This document shows positions 15,795 through 19,970 of a DNA stretch of 19,970 nt, piece by piece. The stretch is from assembly GCA_000435595.1 (NCBI GenBank), contig FR895372.1, positions 1-19,970 on the forward strand. The letters are read 5' to 3'. How positions within the stretch are numbered: position 1 is the stretch's first letter; each line of letters starts with the position of its first letter. The notes below the pieces were generated by a model. The model was not told the origin of the DNA and did no database searches. It worked only from the letters and a program-made list of their open reading frames with translations. Position numbers and translations under genes: made by a program. Source of the DNA: Firmicutes bacterium CAG:882 (GTDB lineage Bacteria > Bacillota > Clostridia > Lachnospirales > Lachnospiraceae).

Positions 15795-16460
15795 TTATAC
15801 AATCTCAGTGTAGTCCTCAATAAAGTACTTTGCGAGTCTTTCCTTCTCCTTGCGCATACCGTGTGAGTAATCATCCTCAACCGCAACCGTTGTCATCCCC
15901 GCTGAATTGCCCGCCATAATTCCCATGGGAATATCCTCAAACACAAGACACTCCGAAGGTGCAATACCAACCTTTTTTGCTGCGAGAAGATATATGTCGG
16001 GTGCCGGCTTTCCGGCTCCTGCCTCACATCCCGTGGTGATAGCGTCAAAGTACTCAAGCACTCCCTCAGCCTTTAGTGCTCCCTCGATAAGTGTGACGGA
16101 ATTGCTTGATGCGATGCCGATTCTTATATTGTCGGACTTAAGCCGTTCAAGAAACTCCTTTGCACCTTTCTTAAGCCTTACTTCAGATGTGTACTTATCG
16201 TAAGCCATCTGATTCCATTTTTTCTTTATGTCTTCAACATCATCATCAATGCTGAAACGCTTTTTAAAATATTCGGCTGTCTCCGTAAAGCTCATTCCCT
16301 CAATGCATTTTTGCAAATCAGCGGGCAATTTCTGACCTATGGCACTCAAAAAATCGATATCAATATTTCTCCACACCCACATGGAGTCCACAAGTGTTCC
16401 GTCAAGGTCAAACAAAACTGCTTTTTTGTCTTTTAATAATTCGTTATAACTGTATTTCAT
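15795..16460 (-). CDS. HAD-superfamily phosphatase, beta-phosphoglucomutase-like
   Basis: This is a phosphotransfer enzyme of HAD subfamily IA (221 aa). Motif I is LFDLDGTLVDSMWVW, with nucleophile D18 and acid/base D20. Motif II is IGIASSNS, the motif III lysine is in GAGKPAPDIYLLAAKKVG, and motif IV is VFEDIPMGIMAGNSAGM. The helical cap between motifs I and II spans roughly residues 28-90. It may be a beta-phosphoglucomutase or a small-molecule phosphatase; sequence does not decide. The ATG lacks a strong SD and follows the pseudouridine synthase stop by 15 bp, so coupling is likely. Confidence 0.92.
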   Translation of the reverse strand: MKYSYNELLKDKKAVLFDLDGTLVDSMWVWRNIDIDFLSAIGQKLPADLQKCIEGMSFTETAEYFKKRFSIDDDVEDIKKKWNQMAYDKYTSEVRLKKGAKEFLERLKSDNIRIGIASSNSVTLIEGALKAEGVLEYFDAITTGCEAGAGKPAPDIYLLAAKKVGIAPSECLVFEDIPMGIMAGNSAGMTTVAVEDDYSHGMRKEKERLAKYFIEDYTEIV

Positions 16461-16475
16461 ATATATATGAACGGT

Positions 16476-17201
16476 CTATGCCGTTGCCTCCTTAAGCATA
16501 TTAATTTCTTCGTCGGTCAGTCTTCTGTATTCACCCGGAGCGAGTGCAGCATCAAGCCCCAACGGTCCCATTGAGAGTCTTTTAAGATATGTCACGCTGC
16601 ATCCGACAGCCTCAAACATTCTCTTAACCTGATGAAACTTTCCCTCATGTATTGTAAGCTGTATTTTGGATGTGTTTTTAGCCATGTCAGTCTCAAGCAC
16701 CGTGAGTTCACCCGGCATCACCGGCGTTCCGTCAAGCAGTGTAAGCCCCTCGGCAAAACGGCGGATATGCTCATCCGTCACTATTCCGTCTATATCTGCA
16801 TAGTAGACCTTATCCACATGCTTCTTAGGTGCAAGAAGTCTATGCGCCAAATCACCGTCATTGGTGATTAAAAGCAGACCTTCCGTGTCCTTGTCGAGTC
16901 TGCCGACAGGAAAAAGATCATTTCTCGTGCGCTCATCTATCAGGTCGAGAACCGTCTTTGCCTTCTTGTCGAGTGTCGCGGTTATAACTCCAGCCGGCTT
17001 ATTGAGCATAAAATATTCCATGTCGGAAAATGCGATAACCTGACCGTCGACAGACACGACATCGATGTTCTCGTCAATCTTTACATCTGAAGCTTTCACA
17101 ACTTCGCCGTTCACGGTTATTCTGCCTTTTTTTGCCATATCCTTTATTGTGCTGCGGCTTGCAACACTCATTTCCACAAGGAATTTGTCAAGTCGTTTCA
17201 T
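16476..17201 (-). CDS. RsuA-family rRNA pseudouridine synthase
   Basis: This enzyme forms pseudouridine in rRNA, probably 16S position 516 by resemblance to RsuA, though RluB-like 23S activity is not excluded (241 aa). An N-terminal S4 domain occupies residues 1-50 (MKRLDKFLVEMSVASRSTIK). The catalytic motif GRLDKDTEGLLL carries D103, and the LNKPAGVIT and HEGKFHQVKRMFEAVG motifs are present. The frame opens 16 codons earlier at 17249, but the upstream part is a hydrophobic artefact covering a hairpin. ATG 17201 has AGGGG nearby and gives the usual N-terminus. Confidence 0.94.
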   Translation of the reverse strand: MKRLDKFLVEMSVASRSTIKDMAKKGRITVNGEVVKASDVKIDENIDVVSVDGQVIAFSDMEYFMLNKPAGVITATLDKKAKTVLDLIDERTRNDLFPVGRLDKDTEGLLLITNDGDLAHRLLAPKKHVDKVYYADIDGIVTDEHIRRFAEGLTLLDGTPVMPGELTVLETDMAKNTSKIQLTIHEGKFHQVKRMFEAVGCSVTYLKRLSMGPLGLDAALAPGEYRRLTDEEINMLKEATA

Positions 17202-17219
17202 ATATACACCCCTGCATAT

Positions 17220-17243
17220 TGCAAGCATTGCTTGCAGTACTGC
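17220..17243. repeat. Two overlapping palindromes before the RsuA-family gene
   Basis: TGCAAGC-ATT-GCTTGCA (17220-17236) is a perfect 7-bp inverted repeat with a 3-base centre. It overlaps the 10-bp palindrome GCAGTACTGC (17234-17243). A third AT-rich imperfect repeat lies at 17256-17278. All lie in the 90-bp gap between the methyltransferase stop and the pseudouridine synthase start. In RNA they could fold into hairpins just before the ribosome site. No U-tract follows, so a terminator is unlikely; the role is unknown. Confidence 0.5.
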
Positions 17244-17291
17244 CACCAATAAGCAGTTTGAAAATTTTATTTTTAAACTTTTTGCACCTTA

Positions 17292-18659
17292 TTACATCCA
17301 TCTCCAGCCGGGAAGATACTTATTCTTCACCTGACCGTTATTATACTTTCCCCAGCCTAACGGGTATCCGTCAACCATGATAAGCTTCATTGAACTATTT
17401 CCGGTCACGCATGACTCGTCAACCTCAATCGTCTCACCCTTCAGATATCTGATGACGGCATCATCCGAGAGCTTTAAATTGACCTGACTGCTGTACTGTC
17501 CATCTTTAAGAGTCATTGCAAATGCCTGACTCGGCTCAAAGCGGTTCTTCTTAAGCTCGCCGAGAAGTGTTCCTGTTCTCATTGCCCTGAGTCCCTTAAG
17601 GCTTCCCGCAAGCGGAGGCAGGTAGTACACGTTATCTCTCTGGATTATTATATCAGATGACGGAATCTCCAAAGTCAGTTCATCCAAGAACGCTGTAAGT
17701 TCATCCGGAAGCTTGTTTGGTCTGCCGTGCACAGGTATGTCCTGAACCGCCTCGCCATCCTTCCTTAACAGCGCAACAAAATGACCTTCTCCCTGCATCT
17801 TATGAGGGAATATTCGCACGCACTGAGGCAGTCCGATTCCCTTTGAAAAGCCTTCATACGGATGTATTGAAGATATTCCCGAATTGAATATATCAACCAG
17901 CGAAAAATCAGGATGATTTTCCAAAAACAGGCTTATATTATCCTCATCCTCAAGCTTTGAAAATGTACATGTCGAATAGAGCATATATCCGCCGGGCTTC
18001 AACATCTGTGATGCCTGGTTTAATATGCTCTTTTGTATTGCCGCAAAGTATTCCGGTCCATTCATCTGCCAGCTTTTGATGAGCTTATTGTCTTTTCTGA
18101 ACATTCCCTCGCCTGAACAAGGTGCATCTATCAGAATCTTATCAAAAAAACCTTCAAATGAAGATATGAGCTTACCCGGCTCCTCGCATGTAATCACCAC
18201 ATTGCCGATTCCGCTGACCTCTATATTCTTAAGAAGTGCCTTGGCTCTCGATGCAGATATATCGTTGGAAACCAAAAGTCCTGTACCTCCGAGCTTAGCA
18301 CCGAGCTCAGTACTCTTCCCCCCCGGTGCAGCACATACATCAAGTACTTTATCTCCGTGTTCAATCGGCAGAATATTTGCAGGTGTCATTGCACTCGGCT
18401 CCTGAAGGTAGTAGAGTCCCGCAAAATAATACGGATGCTTTGCAGGCTTTTCGTCCTCCTCATAATAGAAGCCATTCTCTATCCAAGGTATTCTCTTTAA
18501 CTTGAAGGGGCTGATTTTTAAGAAGTCCTCTGTCGAAATCTTAAGGTTGTTGACTCTTAACCCGTACAGACGCTTCTCACCGAAGCTGTCAAGGTAAGCC
18601 TGAAAATCATCACCTAATAACTCCTTCATTGCATCTAAATATTTCTGTGGTAATTCCAT
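17292..18659 (-). CDS. RsmF/NOL1/NOP2-type rRNA m5C methyltransferase
   Basis: This enzyme transfers a methyl group from SAM to carbon 5 of cytosine in rRNA (455 aa). The N-terminal segment precedes a Rossmann methyltransferase domain with SAM loop DVCAAPGGKSTELG at residues 107-120. Motif IV is IDAPCSGEGMFRKD (C181), and motif VI is YSTCTFSKLEDEDN with nucleophile C231. Both cysteines of this family are intact. The C-terminal 150 residues match the RsmF type, ending in a PUA-like/FAU-1-like region with VDGYPLGWGKYNNGQVKNKYLPGWRW. In Firmicutes such proteins (YebU/RsmF-like) modify 16S rRNA. The ATG has AGAGGA five bases upstream; the gene begins 17 bp after the alarmone synthetase gene. Confidence 0.93.
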   Translation of the reverse strand: MELPQKYLDAMKELLGDDFQAYLDSFGEKRLYGLRVNNLKISTEDFLKISPFKLKRIPWIENGFYYEEDEKPAKHPYYFAGLYYLQEPSAMTPANILPIEHGDKVLDVCAAPGGKSTELGAKLGGTGLLVSNDISASRAKALLKNIEVSGIGNVVITCEEPGKLISSFEGFFDKILIDAPCSGEGMFRKDNKLIKSWQMNGPEYFAAIQKSILNQASQMLKPGGYMLYSTCTFSKLEDEDNISLFLENHPDFSLVDIFNSGISSIHPYEGFSKGIGLPQCVRIFPHKMQGEGHFVALLRKDGEAVQDIPVHGRPNKLPDELTAFLDELTLEIPSSDIIIQRDNVYYLPPLAGSLKGLRAMRTGTLLGELKKNRFEPSQAFAMTLKDGQYSSQVNLKLSDDAVIRYLKGETIEVDESCVTGNSSMKLIMVDGYPLGWGKYNNGQVKNKYLPGWRWM

Positions 18660-18676
18660 GTGTATCCTCTCTGTCC

Positions 18677-19480
18677 CTAATCAACGCTCTGTGCTCGGTA
18701 TCCTTCCGCTATCTTGTCAAGCTGTCTGCTGAACTCTAAGAGATGTTCAAGGTCATTTTCCTGATATATTCTGAAAAATTCATCCTGAATTTTAATTACA
18801 TCCCTTTTGTTGGCTACCTTGTACAGATTCTGTATATTGATAAGTATATCATTTACTATATTAGCCTTGTATGTGAATGAGTTCTGGGCATCCATAATCT
18901 CTTCATGGATTGATGACATCTCCTCATCAAGCTTTAATATTGCCTCGGCAGCAGAGCTTAAGCGCACCCTGATATGCTCAGGAATGCTCTCACGGTACTT
19001 ATACTGAAGTGAATGCTCAATCGTAGCCCAGAAATTCATCGCCATTGTTCTTATCTGAATCTCAACAGGTATGTCTTTCTTGCCCTTACTTGTCTCGACA
19101 CTGTAATTAATTATGATGTGGTAGCTTCTGTAGCCGCTCTCCTTACGGTTGGTTATGTAATCCTTCTCTCTTATAACCGTCATATCACTACGGCTCTTGA
19201 TTATATCAACAACCTCATAGATATCCTCAACGAACTGACAAATGATACGCAGTCCCGCCACATCCTCAATCATCTCCATTATATGGTCTATCGGAAAGCC
19301 CTTCTTCTGGGCTTTCTCGATTATGCTGGAAATCTTCTTAACTCGTCCTGTCACCTGCTCAATCGGTGAGTAGGCAGCTTCCTGACGATATTCGTTGATT
19401 ATGTGATTGAACTTGACCAAAAGCTCATCCACAGCCAGCTCGTATGGAGCCAAAAGCTCTCTCCATAACTGTATTTCCAT
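18677..19480 (-). CDS. Small alarmone synthetase, RelQ/YjbM-like
   Basis: This enzyme makes (p)ppGpp from ATP and GDP/GTP. It is a RelA/SpoT synthetase domain alone, with no HD hydrolase, TGS or ACT domain (267 aa). The signature motifs are present: IEDVAGLRII with D73, NRKESGYRSYH (G-loop, about 111-121) and VEIQIRTMAMNFWATIEHSLQYKY with E140. This last segment is characteristic of the RelQ/SAS1 group, which forms tetramers. It is about 50 residues longer than B. subtilis YjbM, with an acidic helical C-terminal extension (about 195-267) that may form a coiled coil. GGAGG lies six bases before the ATG. A hairpin lies in the gap upstream (19497-19521). Confidence 0.93.
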   Translation of the reverse strand: MEIQLWRELLAPYELAVDELLVKFNHIINEYRQEAAYSPIEQVTGRVKKISSIIEKAQKKGFPIDHIMEMIEDVAGLRIICQFVEDIYEVVDIIKSRSDMTVIREKDYITNRKESGYRSYHIIINYSVETSKGKKDIPVEIQIRTMAMNFWATIEHSLQYKYRESIPEHIRVRLSSAAEAILKLDEEMSSIHEEIMDAQNSFTYKANIVNDILINIQNLYKVANKRDVIKIQDEFFRIYQENDLEHLLEFSRQLDKIAEGYRAQSVD

Positions 19481-19496
19481 TCGTAACCTCCAAAAT

Positions 19497-19521
19497 CCCG
19501 TTCAATCCACGATTGAACAAG
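19497..19521 (-). other. RNA hairpin between the dipeptidase and alarmone synthetase genes
   Basis: GTTCAATC-CAC-GATTGAAC (19500-19518) is a perfect 8-bp inverted repeat. In minus-strand RNA the stem reaches 11 bp with two G-U pairs (CUUG... and ...CGGG). It is followed by AUUUUGGAGG, which includes the SD of the alarmone synthetase gene. It could be a weak terminator or attenuator lowering expression of that gene, or a processing site. Confidence 0.5.
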
Positions 19522-19529
19522 CCCCTTAT

Positions 19530-19970
19530 TTATTTCATTGACCCGAGCAGTGCCGTGAGATACTTCCATACCTTCTCTACAGACTTAATGTTAAGCTTCT
19601 CGGACGGTGTATGGATATCCTTCATATCAGGTCCTATCGAAATCATGTCAAGCTCCGGAAGCTTCTCTGCAAATAATCCGCACTCAAGTCCCGCATGAAT
19701 TACACATACATTGGCTTTCTCATTAAACATATCCTCATAAAGCTTTACAGCTTTGTCACGAAAAGCGGACTCCGGGCGGTATGCCCACTCAGGATAGCAT
19801 CCTGTCTCAACGTACTCACCGCCAAAGAACTCTATCAGATAGCGGAGCTTATCGGCGAGAGCCTGCTTTGCAGAGCCCACAGAGCTTCTCACTGAAAAGC
19901 TGATTGTTATGCAGTCCCTGTCCATGGAAAGAATGCCAAGATTAAGTGATGTCTCAACAAGACCCTCGAT
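19530..19970 (-). CDS. pepD: Aminoacyl-histidine dipeptidase (PepD), C-terminal part
   Basis: This metallopeptidase of family M20C hydrolyses Xaa-His dipeptides such as carnosine. Only the last 146 residues are in the window; the frame stays open to the edge, so the start lies to the right. The visible part begins IEGLVETSLNLGILSMD and has the segment CVIHAGLECGLFAEKLPELD followed by MISIGPDMKDIHTPSEKLNI. This holds the glutamate and histidine metal-site region typical of PepD C-termini. The Met at 19925 is internal. It is first in this visible gene run and lies 49 bp before the alarmone synthetase gene. Confidence 0.93.
   Translation of the reverse strand: MEGLVETSLNLGILSMDRDCITISFSVRSSVGSAKQALADKLRYLIEFFGGEYVETGCYPEWAYRPESAFRDKAVKLYEDMFNEKANVCVIHAGLECGLFAEKLPELDMISIGPDMKDIHTPSEKLNIKSVEKVWKYLTALLGSMK

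Noticed and set aside
1..19970. CRISPR array, insertion sequence, prophage or tRNA
   Set aside because: No spaced direct repeats, transposase motifs, integrase or cloverleaf-like sequences were seen; all frames are explained by housekeeping genes.

Overview
The window is a chromosomal segment in which every supported gene lies on the minus strand, so transcription runs from high to low coordinates. Gene content and protein style point to a Clostridia genome, most likely Lachnospiraceae: short-form HisG with HisZ, RecU, an RNase E/G homologue, a synthetase-only alarmone enzyme, GGAGG ribosome binding sites and moderate-to-low G+C. The family assignment is inference. I see no mobile element, CRISPR array, tRNA or rRNA.

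Right part (19970 to 10874) is a tightly packed run of housekeeping genes. In transcription order they are: the C-terminal part of a PepD-type aminoacyl-histidine dipeptidase (cut by the window edge), a RelQ/YjbM-like (p)ppGpp synthetase, an RsmF/NOL1-type rRNA m5C methyltransferase, an RsuA-family pseudouridine synthase, a HAD phosphatase, a YgiQ-type radical SAM protein, an SDR oxidoreductase, an unrecognised two-TM protein, an RluA-family pseudouridine synthase and the Holliday junction resolvase RecU. Most gaps are 10-50 nt.

Middle part (10850 to 4503) is a histidine operon: hisZ, hisG, hisD, hisB and a fusion of a HisA/HisF-like barrel domain to HisI-HisE, followed by an RNase E/G gene. 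hisZ has a strong sigma-A promoter (TTGACA, 17 bp, TATAGT) whose -10 and start region are covered by overlapping TAGTA/TACTA palindromes. This suggests a DNA-binding repressor rather than a T-box leader. hisC, hisH, hisA and hisF are absent here and must lie elsewhere. The barrel domain of the fusion has lost the catalytic aspartates of HisA/HisF and looks like a pseudoenzyme.

Left part (4483 to 84) is a four-gene carbohydrate or glycerophosphodiester-type ABC importer: ATPase, two permeases and a UgpB-like lipoprotein. It has its own promoter, a second promoter with a palindrome directly before the binding-protein gene, and a strong hairpin terminator. The first 90 bases then hold a promoter, an inverted repeat and a ribosome binding site for a further minus-strand gene starting just outside the left edge.

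Points most worth following: the degenerate HisA/F-HisIE fusion, the his operator array, the RNase E/G protein that ends before the zinc-link cysteines, the UgpB-like protein lacking some ligand-contact residues, and the small membrane protein of unknown function.
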